The notes beneath the pieces are model-generated. The model was not told the origin of the DNA, did no database searches, and worked only from the letters and a program-made list of their open reading frames with translations. 64,000 bases of DNA from Phoronis australis (taxonomy: Eukaryota; Phoronida; Phoronidae): contig NMRA01000223.1 in NCBI GenBank assembly GCA_002633005.1, positions 218,237 to 282,236 of the forward strand, written 5' to 3'. Shown one piece after another: positions 23,019 through 35,029 of this stretch; positions within the stretch are counted from its first letter, which is position 1, and each line of letters opens with the position of its first letter. A program made the position numbers and the translations under genes.

Positions 23019-23183
23019 ATCCGGTAAGCTACGTCAAACTTAAGACAAAACTTAAGTCAAAAACTTAAGACGAACTTAAGATCACTTTCTTGGAACGGAC
23101 TTGAGACAAATTTAAGATTTGTCTTAAAATTGACTTAAGTTTAAGATTTGTCTTAGCTAAGACAGTTTTCTTGGAACGGGCCC

Positions 23184-24749
23184 CCGTATCATGCAGCTCC
23201 TGATTTAAACAAAGGTCTGTTTTTTTAATTTCGGTCCGGTATAAATGACGCCACAGACCTGCAAATCCAGCAAAACACTTCTATCTTACAAATCTGACAA
23301 TCCCTAGTCTCAGAAAATTTGAACACCCGGCAAAAGATACTAATGATGGAATTCTGGTGATGATAATCACCCACTTTGTTTATTTACTTCACCTCGATTT
23401 GAAATACTTGGTAAAATGAAGCCCATTCGAGTAAGCATCGTGTGGGTCCCAATGCCAACCCAATATATGACAGAACCCAACATGTTGCAGTCAAGTCCGG
23501 ATGGACATCAATAAGGAAATTTACTGTATCAACAGATTGGCAAAATAAGAATAAGGTACAGTGTTGCTACAGTACACACGTGCACGATACTTGGTCTATT
23601 ATTTTCTCACCGTAAATGCATGAACCAACCAGATCACCAATGGCGCAAAGTTTTCGAAAACAGATCGATTTTTAGGGAGTCCTGTTTTACTGTTCCATTT
23701 ATTTTCAAAACTTTATTGTGTTACATTAAGTTTATTTTCTGCTCAACTCAATGAAGCCACCTAATATGAGTGCATTCAACACAATTAATGCATTGTAAAA
23801 AACAAAAGTTATGCTCTATCAACGTTGGACAAAATCAGTACACCCGTTTCTTAAAAAATGGGTTAAAAGTTAGAAACAAAGGACACAAGTGTCCATCACT
23901 TGTAACGTCCATTTTCGTCATTGATGTTGGGGAGGAACATCAGTCTGGCGACAGCAACACGGAATCGCACGAAGGCGATGATTTTCAAAATTTGATTCGT
24001 TTTCGTAGTATGTCTTTTTCCCCAATGGTTCAGGGCTACAGTCTGCACTTCTGAATCCAGGAACAAGAACGGGAAAAAGCAGGGTTCGTGATAACGTGGG
24101 AGAACGGTAACACTTATATAAGGTGTTACAACTGTCATCGATATTGTCATCTCCTCTGTTTTTATCCAACCTTCGCAGATGAAAACTTGAATGAAGAGAA
24201 CCTTCAGTACTTGATTGAGCATGGTATACTGTGTGATTTATGTTGAATTATTCAACGGTTCTTTTAAGAACCATTTCACGCTATACCTACAACCAACGGC
24301 TCTTTAAGCGCCACTCAACACTTCCCAGAAGAACTGCTTTCTTGAGAATGTTGATTTATAAACATGCTTTCGTAGTTTTCTCAGTAGGCCTATGTGAACC
24401 ATCAATCAAAAACTGTCCGATAACTATGCTGCTATTGGACAAGCAGACGACGTAATCGGTCGGCACCGAAGTTTGAATTTTGTAATTAATTACCAGTAGC
24501 ATTGCCATAAGTACTCACAATACCAACAATTCTACTATTGAAAGACTTTGAAAAACGTTTCAATGCCAAAATTAATATTTTTTCGTTGTTTTGGAAAGGT
24601 AAAATAGATGCTAGAAATTTTTGTCAAAATACACTAACCGGAAACTGCACCAGAAAGGTCAGGAGAGTTCAGCTCATCACGTAAGAATATGCCGGAATTG
24701 CGAATCTGTTGTCAATAATCTATGATAACACGAGCGTACTGTTTTCAAA
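23184..24749. other. Stretch without a supported gene
   Basis: The frames at 23770-24222 on both strands are overlapping and have no motif. A pair of histone-type stem-loop look-alikes is annotated separately at 24251-24316. Confidence 0.4.
24251..24316 (+). other. Two histone-mRNA-like 3' stem-loops (look-alikes)
   Basis: GGTTCTTTTAAGAACCATTTC forms a perfect 6-bp stem with a TTTA-type 4-nt loop. About 44 bases later GGCTCTTTAAGCGCCACT repeats the pattern imperfectly. The histone consensus is GGCTCTTTTMAGAGCC followed by ACCA. I see no histone coding sequence upstream, so this may be a relic or chance. Confidence 0.25.
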
Positions 24750-25915
24750 ACGACGACATACTTTTCTTTGTTAGAAAAGGCGAGAGTTACGAAAGAAAAT
24801 TACGTTTATTGCATTGTTTTTCACTTAAAGGGATGTAACGGGCAAGGTGAATGTCGGTTGATTCCCAGATTTTGAATGTGCCCCATCCGGTCTTTAGTCT
24901 TACATGTTGATACAAGTTTCCCGGCTAGGTGATGAGCAGAACTACCCTGGCTGTGTACAATTCCGGGGCTACGAAAGAAATACACACAGTGGTAGCTAGC
25001 TGTATTTTGACGACAGTCTTCATATAGCTAGCTGGCTGGCTATCTCTACGCGGCATTTGTGCGTGAATTTTTGGTAAAATTGAAAGAAAACCAGCAAGGT
25101 GCACTTTTTGAGGAGCAAAATGTCTGGTGATGATGACAGCGCCTGATCTGGAAACCTTAAGTAGTAAGTGACGCTGAATGACATCTGCCAACTACGGCAC
25201 CAAAATAAAAATATAAGGCTTGTGATGCACCGCCCCCCCCTCTCCTACCCAAGTTCTGCACCTTGCAATGAGTCACTACGCGAAATCTGGTTCCGCTTAA
25301 ATCCTAAAATGGCGGAATAATTCTGCTGCGCTCAGCTGTAACAAGACCTATTTGTACATTTTTTTGAAACGGTGTTCAACTGAACAATACTTACCTTATG
25401 AGACCGCTCTTCAGAAATGCCAAGTACGTGCGGCGTTTTAGGAAAGTGTCGTTGACGTTTCCGTATATGCACAAAAATGCTTTGAGCAGTTTGTACAAAT
25501 TGGTCCCTTTCGCTTTTATACACGAATACAGCCAATTCGGTGTTTTGAAGAAGTCCACTTTTGAGGGCGTTTTCAAAAATTTTTTTGTTTGGTTGTTGCA
25601 TTGAGTCAGTGCCAGCGTCGTATTTGAAATGTACGCGTGGACAGAAAACGTATCTGCGTAAAGAAAAAAGTTGGGTTTTCAAAACTACCATAGTCGTGTG
25701 TTGTCACGGCCCTACATTAATAAACCGAGGCCAAGTACAAACCATGTCTTCAAAATTTAGATAAACAAACTTTACGGCATACCAATTACAGGGTCACTGA
25801 CTCGGAGCACGGTCTTAGGCATACGCATATTGTAATGTCGATTGATTTATATTTAATAACTGTGAATAGCACGTGCGCGTACAATAAGCAATTCACATTT
25901 ATATCCGATCACAAT
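24750..25915 (+). mobile_element. Rearranged, end-less copy of the GACCGGTC element
   Basis: Positions 24750-25045 match the right-hand interior of copy 1 (about 17808-18100: TTCAAAACGACGACATA then GTAACGGGCAA). From about 25047 the sequence switches to the left-hand interior of copy 1 (about 15757-16380: CTCTACGCGGCAT, CAAAATGTCTGG, GCTCAGCTGTAA), in the same orientation. Positions 25690-25915 then match the middle of copy 2 (61960-62200, inverted). Neither terminal repeat is present. The right part preceding the left part is a circular permutation or a collapsed tandem pair. Confidence 0.65.
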
Positions 25916-28867
25916 TGTTTTCCTTTTTTAAAATACACTATCATTTTCGTAATTTTCGGAAAGAACGTAAACTAAAACGATGGGACAAACACTTTATGTG
26001 ATAGTCCTGATTTTACTTTTGATTACCGCACGTGCGTTCATCGACCAATAGATGGAAGAAAACGATGAGACAACTGCCGGAGAAAAAGAATGGTTGGTAA
26101 GAGACCGTTTCGTTCCAAGCTTGATGTCTCCGCATATTAGGCATGGGTATTACCACTGAGCTATATATAGGGAGACGACACGACTATACTCGCAACGTTC
26201 TGGGGCCCTTAAGGAAGCCGGGAAATTTTCAGAATAGAATTTGAAATTTTAAGTACTAAAGAGGCTTTAAAATGTTTTTAACATAAAGCAAAGTAAACCG
26301 ACAAGACGATCATCTGTCAAGGGGGCCGGTCTCCGGCGCACCGTTACATCATTTTATTCCACAAGCTTTTTAGTATGGGTCTAAAAATTCCTCGACCCGA
26401 CGACACTTGATTCAGTCTAACAACACGATTTGAGGAATGCATTCGTGTGAAACACATGGACACTAAGAAGAATAAATAATAGAAAGCCATGGAAATCGAT
26501 GAGCTTACAAACAGCAGTATGCGTGCATGTGAAGTCTTGACATTGTTTGCAACAATTGACCAATGAAACTGCTTATGTTTCTGTACATGTGCATATTTGG
26601 AATTGAGGGCACAGGCCCATTTGAATAAACGTTGGGACCAACATTTTGCAAATAGATAGAATTTTAGAAACGGTTATGTTAACATTAAATATTTCAATGA
26701 AAAAAGAAGAATGCATACGTGACACTCAAAACACCCTGTACAGTAGTGGTTGGTAAGACACCCACGTTAGCCGCGTGTGCGTGTGAACACCTCCGCTTGG
26801 ACGGCCGAAGCCGGAGGTCCGTGGTATGAATTTGCACAAACCCAACTTCTCGAAAGGTGACTGGATTGTCTATTTTGGGTTATACCAAGGAATAATACTT
26901 ACATCAATTTTCAGAGTTTTTTTAAATACGCAAGTAAGGGGTGTTGGGTTGTCTCAAGAAAAATTATTTCAGTGATACGCTCATAACGTTTCTTTAACTA
27001 TCTAGTATTAAAGTGGCGGATCTAGGATATCACTGATAAGGGGGGGGCATCCAGCTCAAAATACAGGGGTTTTGAATTTCTGAGAATGTGGGCCTTTCAC
27101 TGAAAAGCAAACGGAGGACTAAAAAAATGAAAACGGTGGTGTGGCTCGGACACTTGCAATAGGGCCTGAGCCCCCACGCACACGCACATACACACACACA
27201 CACACATATACAAACTACAACTGCACATGTTAAATCTTGTTTAAGCCACATTATGATTACCGGGGTTCGTTAATGAACTCAATATTTCCTCACGCGTTTG
27301 TTGTTTAATTTTTTTGCCGCCATGCCACCCTAAACCCGTCTATTATTTACTTTTCTTAGTACCTAATTCCTCTTAGCGTGGTGAACTTGTAATTTGTACG
27401 GTTTGAAACGACATGGTGTCACAGACACTTTTGCAAAACATACATGTATATAAGCGGAACTAGTGTTTTCAAAAGACGTTCCCATTATTAACGTGTACTT
27501 ATATTTTTTCACCAATCAATGTACCCATTTTATCCGCCCATGACGTGCGGAATCGCAGACTTTTTCTGTCAATAACAAGCACACGTCCAATCATCTGATT
27601 TGCCATCCAGAACGAGAACAACAAACAGTGTTCAAAAGGAAACAACGCAATGAGATACTGTAACAATAAAGTATTAATTATTTCAACATATATTTATTTT
27701 AAAATATCACCACCATGCAGTAAAATTACACCGAGACAATAAATGGGAAAAGTCTCGCTGGTACAAAGTTACTGTACCGTGCTGGTACATGCACTTCACT
27801 TCAGCAAAAGTCAGATTTCAACCAACTCTAATTTAATACCTCAATTCAGTTTGATCTGACATTTACTGGCACACAGTTATGTTACTATATAGTATATTTA
27901 TATTGACAGCACCCCGCTAAAAAATTAACATCACAAACACAAAATGGTCGTAAACACTACCTGCTCTGTCCTACATACCCAGACTTGTATACACTGTAAG
28001 TATCAGAAGACCACAAACAGGGCAGAATATAAAAACGAAGATTTTCCTCAAGTAAGACAGAATGATGCAAATTTTAAAAGCTTGTCAGGCTACATAACAT
28101 TTGTCTCATCTCTTGAAACCTACAGAAACAACACATTTACTGTCCCAATATAACATTGTGGGATGTGGTATTTTTGCGGTGACCCTTCCTTTGATCCTGC
28201 CCTGGTACTATAACCTGGCTATTTTTAAGAAGTCTTCGAATTGGTGTTCACTATGTAAATATGCCCAACTATAAATAGTGTAGTCATTTTTGAGCTTCTC
28301 TGTTGCTAGAAAACAATTGATGTCTTACAGAGTATAAGGTGACAACAAACAGATATCGGACTGAGAAGGAAAGTCAGGTAAAAGACCACTGTAAAAGTCC
28401 ACTTTAATGTGTGTTCTAGGGACCAGATGAAGTTGAACAATATTGTTTCTGCGATAGGATTCTCACCCACAAAATCATTCTATTTCAATTTCAATTTTAA
28501 GCCCTGAGAGACCAAAAAATTATATCAATGATTCTGGGTCTAATATCAGAAGTTAAACTTTATTTTTGATGTCTCTGCTATATCTAAAGATAAGTGTTAA
28601 CGAAGACCATTTAATTCTGGGCTCAAGTACCCAATGATTTTCTTGGATGATTTTCTAAAATGCCTAGTTTGCACTTGGTGATCCTACCATTAAAACTGTG
28701 AGTTTTTACTTGAAATCCCGTACTGTTACCAGTATTAGTTCCTAGATAACACACAGTACACACGCATCTAAATGAACATGGTTCATCGGCAAGATGGCAG
28801 ACCACTCCGCTCGACGAAAACTGTTTGACTTCAATTCTAGTTATATTTATTTCATTCGATTTTACAT
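25916..28867. other. Stretch without a supported gene
   Basis: A GGCGGATCTAGGAT repeat edge and a G-run lie at 27013-27047, and a (CA)n microsatellite lies near 27178-27207. I see no convincing exon or RNA gene. Confidence 0.45.
27013..27240. repeat. hAT-MITE-like repeat edge plus CA microsatellite
   Basis: GGCGGATCTAGGATATCACT resembles the 982 copy (GGCGGATCCAGGATATT) and is likewise followed by a G-run. A short CA-rich tract follows, within CACGCACACGCACATACACA near 27176. Confidence 0.4.
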
Positions 28868-30891
28868 CATACCTCATCTCAGTAAAACTTGTTATAAATC
28901 ATTGTAGAAAAATTATTTGTATCGTTGCCACAAGACGTTAACAAAAGCGGTCACCGATTTTAACTGTTTTGTCTATACATGTATGTTTGATGAATAAACG
29001 TCGGTCGAAATCAATTTTTATGATATTGATTCTTGCCAAAGGTTTCAATCGTGCCCTCTTAAGAGTATTGACTAGCCCAGGCGACCACTAGAATCGATGC
29101 AAAAAAATAAACAAGTTGATTTTAACCTGTCATAGAAGTGGGATTAAAAGCGTTATCGTTTGCGGTGTTCTTTTTGAGTCACTGGGTTAATCATTTTTAC
29201 GCTCTACATGATAATGCACACTACCTCGGAACTTTTTTTAGGATTGCATGTACCGAGTTTCATATACTCAGATTTTATTTTCAGAGTCTTACCACTTGGA
29301 GTAGACTGGAAACGCAAATTATTGCGTTCCTACTCCAAAAGCCTCGGAAGATTCTAGCCTTTTTGCGAAGCTATTTACTAAATTCAATTTAAAATTTGGG
29401 AAAATGTGAGTAAAAACTGACAAAATAAAATCTCCTTCGAGTAATCCAAATTATTTACCGGCGTTGCAAAAAATTAGTTTACTACCGTTATTCTGTTGCT
29501 AATATTGTGATGTCATCTTTTGTGTCGGCTTTCTGCGCAATAAAATAGTGCGTCACCTTTTAGCCAATTCCTTATTCCCAGTTTCTTCAATCAAACGTTC
29601 TCCCTCGAGGTTGTGTAAACGTCACAACAAATGATCAGACTTTGTTTCACTTCATTACAAGTTTTTTTAGAATTTCCACATCAGTTACATGATTTTAGAA
29701 CAAATTCAACTTTGCTAACCAGGGATGGTGTCATCATCTCATGGAAAACGTCAAAAAAGTCTGGAAGTGGCGCGTGTCACAAATGCACGGCCTTTCAAAA
29801 CGACAACATACATTTCTTTATTACAAAAGGCGAAGAATTGCGGAAGAAAATGACGTTGGATATTTTTGCTTAAACGGCTGTAACGGCTAGGCGAGTGTCA
29901 GTTAACTCCCAGATTTTGCATGCACACCCGCCCGTCTTTAGCTCTTGTTGCTACAAGTTTCACGATTAGGTGACGAGCGTAAATTCCGGGCTGTGTGCAA
30001 TTTCGAGGTCTATCGCAGCTCAATAAACAGGGGCACTTTGCTGCATTTTGACGACAGTCTTCATACCGCTAGCTGGCTAGATAGGAAGGCTCTAACTTCA
30101 AAACTATTTTTACTCCGAAAGTGACTACATGATGATTAATCACGGCTCACTGACACTATAACCTATCACATTCCTCCGTTTTCATGCGCCCATGATCTTA
30201 GTAATTGCGCTGAAATAAACTTCTGTTGTATTGCTGTACCAACACATTAAGAAACTGTAGAAACATAAGCAATAATTGTCTGCGGGAAAGCGCAATATAC
30301 AGCGTGAAGAAGAGCTGATCAAGAGCAATAACGGATGAGCGCCAATGAGTGCTACTTGTAGAGCATTCCAGGCATTAAAACACTGAGGTCACAAAACATC
30401 CAGAGTTGTATTCCGGTTTTTATGCAAATTTAGTGTAACATTATGAATTTCTTGGTCGTTGATACTTTTTATGCTTAATGTATACAAAGTATCATATCTA
30501 GAATTCGAAATTGTGTTTCTGCGATGTCATTTAACGTTTGATTTTACCACGCCGTAGGCAAATTTAAAATAAAGTTTACGATGGTGCAATTTCATGCAAT
30601 TTGCATTTGTAGGCTGATCCGATTTTACCACCTTTTAAATGTCGATAAACCGATGTCAAGACTGGAGTTGCCACTGGTGAACGAACAGCGAACGGTTAAA
30701 TGCTTGTTTGTCCAAAGTCCAAACGCTAAGTCATAAAATGGTAATTGCCGACACAGGACACGCATAATCCGACCACGTTGCCGAACAATTGCCGACCACA
30801 GAGGCTACACAGCAGACGTCTCCTAGCTGACAGTTGTTGGTCGGCTGCTAGTAGGCTAGACGTCCGGTCGAAAAATTCGTGATGTGTGCTG
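28868..30891 (+). mobile_element. Truncated copy of the GACCGGTC element, right half only
   Basis: From CATACCTCATCTCAGTAAAA the sequence tracks copy 1 from about 16905 to its right end, with many substitutions and small indels. It closes with AAAATTCGTGATGTGTGCTG at 30891. The left half and left terminal repeat are absent, and upstream of 28868 homology stops abruptly. The subterminal GACCGGTC words are more eroded than in copies 1 and 2, so this is an older copy. Confidence 0.7.
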
Positions 30892-31296
30892 TAGTCCATG
30901 TCTTCAATCGGCCATGTTTTCTGAAGTTTTCAATAAAAAGGCAATGAAGGAGTAGCCGCATGAATTCCAACAACGGCCCCTCAACGCCTGGGGTCCTTAA
31001 TTGTCATTAGAGATCAACAATTTAACAAATAGTAACTGACAACAACTGGTGTTTTCTGCCGGGCTCTCAAATTTTATCAATTTTGAGAACAAAGACAAAG
31101 TAAAGAGACAAACAGATGGTTATGCATGACGTGCTCACAGGCTTCAAAGGGTCAGAAGTTAAATGTTTGGCGGTTGAATAATGCTCTCTTGCATTTTGTG
31201 TCTTCTAGTGATTCGCTTTCTTTGTTTACTTGACTGCCTATGATCATACGCCTAAATAGGTTGCCCTGGCTTAGGTTAGACGCCTGAAAATTATTC
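30892..31296. other. Short spacer, nothing recognised
   Basis: No exon, repeat or RNA gene is seen. Confidence 0.4.
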
Positions 31297-32037
31297 TCAG
31301 GAATTCGCGCCCACATCCGACCTCTTGCTTTCTGTGGCCCTGCAAGCCGATGGTAGCTCGAACCCTACAGACTGAGTAGGCAACGCAACACTGCAAACCA
31401 CAATGAACCCTCGTAGGCTGAGTAATTGCGTAATTGGAATTTGTGTATGCGTGCTCTGCGCTGCATTTGTATCGATTGGATAAAATGAGATATACATTGA
31501 TTGATAAATCTTTAAGTAAGAAATGTTAAGGACAGGTTCAGTTTTTCCAAAACACACCTTTTTGAACAGGCAGATTCCAGGAAACATGGAAACGTTTAAT
31601 AACCCCGCTGGTTTACTGATAATGCATATGCAAGACGCAAAATGGTTCACGCACTGACAAAACAAGGGACAATGAGATATGGATAAATACATGGCAACCA
31701 CGTCGAGCAGTGGCACTGACATCCATGGTCCACCAACAACGGTATCACTGTCAATCACCAAGAACTCAGTGCCAGTTGACATGCAGTTGTCTTCTTTGAG
31801 GATGGAATCCCGAGTCCACGGCGAGGGAAACGTTGGCAAAGCTGTTGATAAGGAAACCTGAACAGCCTCTATTGGATTAGAGATCTGTACATGTACATGC
31901 CCATTAGCCATTAGCAAAGCTGGAATGCCGAAAACACGCCCAGAAGCTTCAGCAGATATTGGACGATCGATTGCAAAGGGTATAGCACAATAAAACGGTA
32001 CCGCAGAACGCATACAACTTCGACACCAACAACACAA
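31297..32037 (-). CDS. 246-codon ORF of unknown function
   Basis: This is the longest open frame in the window. It has no internal stop in 741 nt of AT-rich DNA, and its codons and composition look coding: SGRVFGIPALLMANGHVHVQ, then TALPTFPSPWTRDSIL, STGTEFLVIDSDTVVGGPW and CSVALPTQSVGFELPSACR, with a TGA stop at 31297. There are 13 cysteines, no clear signal peptide and no membrane helix that I trust. The stretch around NGHVHVQISNPIEAVQVSL is faintly like segments flanking the protease in retroelement polyproteins, but that is too weak to name. It could be an exon, a transposon-derived ORF or chance. Confidence 0.35.
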   Translation of the reverse strand: MCCWCRSCMRSAVPFYCAIPFAIDRPISAEASGRVFGIPALLMANGHVHVQISNPIEAVQVSLSTALPTFPSPWTRDSILKEDNCMSTGTEFLVIDSDTVVGGPWMSVPLLDVVAMYLSISHCPLFCQCVNHFASCICIISKPAGLLNVSMFPGICLFKKVCFGKTEPVLNISYLKIYQSMYISFYPIDTNAAQSTHTQIPITQLLSLRGFIVVCSVALPTQSVGFELPSACRATESKRSDVGANS

Positions 32038-32613
32038 TATGTAATAACATTGACAGCGTTCACCAGGAGATCATGGACAATTTTATAATGCATCGATGTT
32101 CTTAATATCTTTCCGTACTTCTAGTACAAGTTCATGCAGGGCCGTTTCTGTTGAATATGCACACAAACTCTTTACTCGGTTTTGGAGATCATACCCTGCA
32201 TTTGTGTTATCGTATAATACTAACTTTTCCAATTATTTCAATTTAAAGGAGCTTAGGGTTATTTAACAGAAATATTTGACATCAACACAGTTAATGTTTT
32301 TAGGTTTTTGGAGCACCACTCTTTTGCCAATTCTCTAATCATTTGTTGCGTATGCATACCGTGACCAAGCGCAATAGAAGGCCTCAAAAGAGGCCTGGAC
32401 TACATGCTTCAGCATTTTAATATGGATATTGAAAGTATAAAGATTGGTTACTGGCATTCAAATACTTATACTGCACAGAATTTTCCTTGTTTTACTTTGA
32501 AAAGTAAAAAATTGTTAATTCCGTAAACTCTCACTGCTAGCGCTGTTTTTAAAGACTTCATGGAGGCTGTTCAGCACAAAGAGATCGAGGTCATTAGCCG
32601 TGCGAGTATATAG

Positions 32614-32754
32614 TGCAGTCGACAAATCAACATGTGCATACTCGCCTTTATTGTTCTTCTTCCCTGTGACGTTGAATTTATCCCAGGACCTAGTCAGTAT
32701 TCTGCCCGTTTGCCGCGTCAAACCGAAGGTGCAGTGCCATTGCGGTGCTTGTAA
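32614..32754 (+). pseudogene. LINE leader ORF with a 2A-like motif
   Basis: The frame reads MCILAFIVLLPCDVEFIPGP then SQYSARLPRQ. A hydrophobic run followed by D-V-E-x-[N]-P-G-P is the ribosome-skipping 2A-like sequence found at the start of some CR1/L2-type non-LTR retrotransposon ORFs in marine invertebrates. Here the key Asn is replaced by Ile (IPGP), so skipping would be abolished. The frame stops at 32754, where the CCGCAATGGC-rich arm of the following element begins, which suggests that element inserted into or next to the LINE. Confidence 0.45.
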
Positions 32755-33379
32755 CACATAAACCGCAATGGCACAGCGATGATTGCCGTGGTTCCGCCAT
32801 TGATCGCCTTAGCACCGCGGAAAACTGTCAAAACCTCTGAAATTCGTTTGGGCACGGCGGAATATGCTCAAAACGTCCGCAGTGCCACCGCAGGTTGGAC
32901 CAATCCGCAATGGAACACCGCCATGAATGCCGTGGCATCGTACAAGCACAGATGTAGCAGCTCCATCACCCCCGTGCTTCCGCAGCACAATCGTATTGTA
33001 TACAACGAAAACGTAGACTGGGGACCTTAGGGCGATCACGTGGCGGTACTAATTTGATTATGGCTATGCTACCACGGTGATACCACGGGAGCACTGCTGG
33101 TATGGGAATAGCACTGTGGATCCAGGCAGCAATTTTTAGAAAATTTGGCGATCTCACTGCGGAGCCAATGCGGTGTTGGCGGTTTTAATGAGGTGCTTTT
33201 ACGGGAGTGGCGTTTCCACTGAGGTTGTAGTGAGGTGCTTCAACGATGCTATAGCGGCCCTATTTTGTAATATAAAAGCTTCGGTTTTCTGCTAAAGATT
33301 CAGTGTTTTAGAATCTTCAAACAGTTCTGACAGACAGTCAGTAGTTAGAGCTCAAAACAAGTACAAATACTATCAGAAA

Positions 33380-34290
33380 TTGGATCGTCATGTGCAGCAA
33401 CAGCAAGCAGAAGATGAGGAAGCAAGCGATGATTGCCTGGTGCAAAGAGAAAGAATACAAGCAGGGCAAATGAGATACCGGGTGAGTCCTTGGCTGGGGA
33501 TATGAGACTTAAGCAGTTTTGCCACTACAATAACCTAATGGTTGAGCTTAGAAGAGAGGATCCAACCTCGTTCCAAGATATAATCAGAGTTCATCCCGAT
33601 ATGTTTGATGAGCTACTTGCCACCGTTGGATTACGTATCACAAAGAAGGACATCGACAACAGGAAAGGCCTTGGACCCTGGGACGAATCTAGATGCAACT
33701 CTTCACGACCTAGCCTCTGGAGACATACACGCGAGGATGTAGTTCGATTTTCTGATCTCAGTAAACACACTATCTGTGCTGGCCTAAGAAGTCTGCCAGG
33801 CAATTTTGAGTGTTTATAGACGACGTGATGCAGTGCCCTACGACCCAAGACAAATGGAAAGCAGCAGCTGACAAGTTCGAGCAGAGCAGGAAATTCCTCC
33901 GTGCCTGTGGGGCATCTGATGGGAACCACGTCGCAATTGGCTAACCACACTGCAGTGGAAGCTTGTTCCACAAATATAAATGATACTGCTAAATGGTGTT
34001 GATGAGACTTGTTGATGCCGATTATCAGTTCTTCTCGACAGACGTTGGTGGTTATGGATACCTGTCCGATGCGCATGCATAACGATTCCGAGATCAAGGA
34101 ACTCCTGACTGATGCAGCTATCGGCTTGCCAGCACCAGTCAGAATATAAGGGGATGACCAGGACACACCAAATGTCCTGCTAGCTGACGATGCCTTCACC
34201 CTACGGACCTACATGAAAAAGTCCTACGCAGGGAGATAGCAAAGAAATGAGCCAAGAATCTTCTACTACCGGATATCGAGGGGAAGCTGG
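33380..34290 (+). pseudogene. HARBI1-like transposase pseudogene
   Basis: Read across frames, the order is RYRVSPWL (one frame), then MRLKQFCHYNNLMVELRRED and FQDIIRVHPDMFDELLATVG, KWKAAADKFEQSRKFLRACG then ASDGNHVAIG (first catalytic Asp), VDADYQFFSTDVGGYGYLSD (second Asp region), IGLPAPV and NVLLADDAFTLRTYMKKSY. This matches the full core of PIF/Harbinger nucleases. At least four frame changes and several in-frame stops (for example after HVAIG, and in the stretch before VLMRLVDA) make it non-functional. The final Glu region after 34250 is not clear (RIFYYRISRG is the last plausible piece). The partner gene lies convergently at 35030-35400. Confidence 0.75.
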
Positions 34291-35029
34291 GTCAATTCTG
34301 TGGGAACGGATGCCATGCGGGGTCATATTGGGACTGTTTCAAGGTTGCAAGGACTTCGGCAGGGATTGCTGTCGAGTCTGCTGCTGGGCCTTGGTTCCGC
34401 TGGCACGCTTATCTAGTTCCAGGTAGTGTGCAAGCAGAGCAGACTGTTGTGCTTGGAACTGGCGTCACAGGGTCAGATGAAGCCCTACCATCACATATTT
34501 GACCAAGTCAGTGTAAGCCTTGTTCCCTGGTTTCGCTGGCTTTATTGGGTTGATCAAGTGCTGCTGGAGCTCCAATCACTGGCACCCTCGCTGCCCCAGA
34601 GTATCTAGCAGTTTATCCCCAACAACCTGGGCCATGGCCGCTGCACCCTTTTGTGTCGCTTACAACAGGGGCATCGCATTGGGTGAGAGCGACTATATTG
34701 AGTGAGTGGAAGTCTGAGTAGCAGAGCCTGTAATTAGACCATCAGTTTCTGCAGATGGTCCATCCTTGAGGCCACCTGAAACCTCGCCAACCAAGGCTAA
34801 GTCCACAGACTCGAGCTCGCACTTGGTATTTGGGACGTCTGCATTGCCAGCTTGTTTTGGAACTGCAAAGACAAAAGGAGAAAGCACAATTAATTAAAAA
34901 TGCTTTGAACATGGCATCATGTTGGAAAATATTACACGCATATTATGATATTTCGAAGTTAAATATGAGGCATATTAAACGTTGACGTAAATAAAAAAAC
35001 ACAAGAGGTACTCACACTGACAAGGCTGC

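Larger units (their letters stand above)
20815..23183. mobile_element. PIF/Harbinger element, 2.37 kb
   Basis: Inverted ends are GGGCCCGTTCCAAGAAA at 20815 and TTTCTTGGAACGGGCCC ending at 23183 (one extra T in the right arm). Both arms carry many GACTTAAG/CTTAAGTC words over 80-190 bp. Inside are a HARBI1-like transposase exon (21009-21532, +) and a Myb/SANT-like gene (22816-23018, -) in convergent orientation. This two-gene layout is characteristic of PIF/Harbinger. Flanking triplets (CTA and CCG) do not make the expected 3-bp TWA duplication. The 3' half of the transposase is not recognisable. Confidence 0.8.

Noticed and set aside
31911-32093. 60-codon hydrophobic minus frame
   Set aside because: It overlaps the start of the 246-codon ORF in another frame and has no independent support.
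32515-32757. 80-codon minus frame opposite the 2A-like motif
   Set aside because: The plus strand has the recognisable LINE leader; the minus frame is most simply its shadow.
33591-34199. 202-codon minus frame
   Set aside because: It lies antisense to the HARBI1-like pseudogene, whose conserved blocks explain this region.
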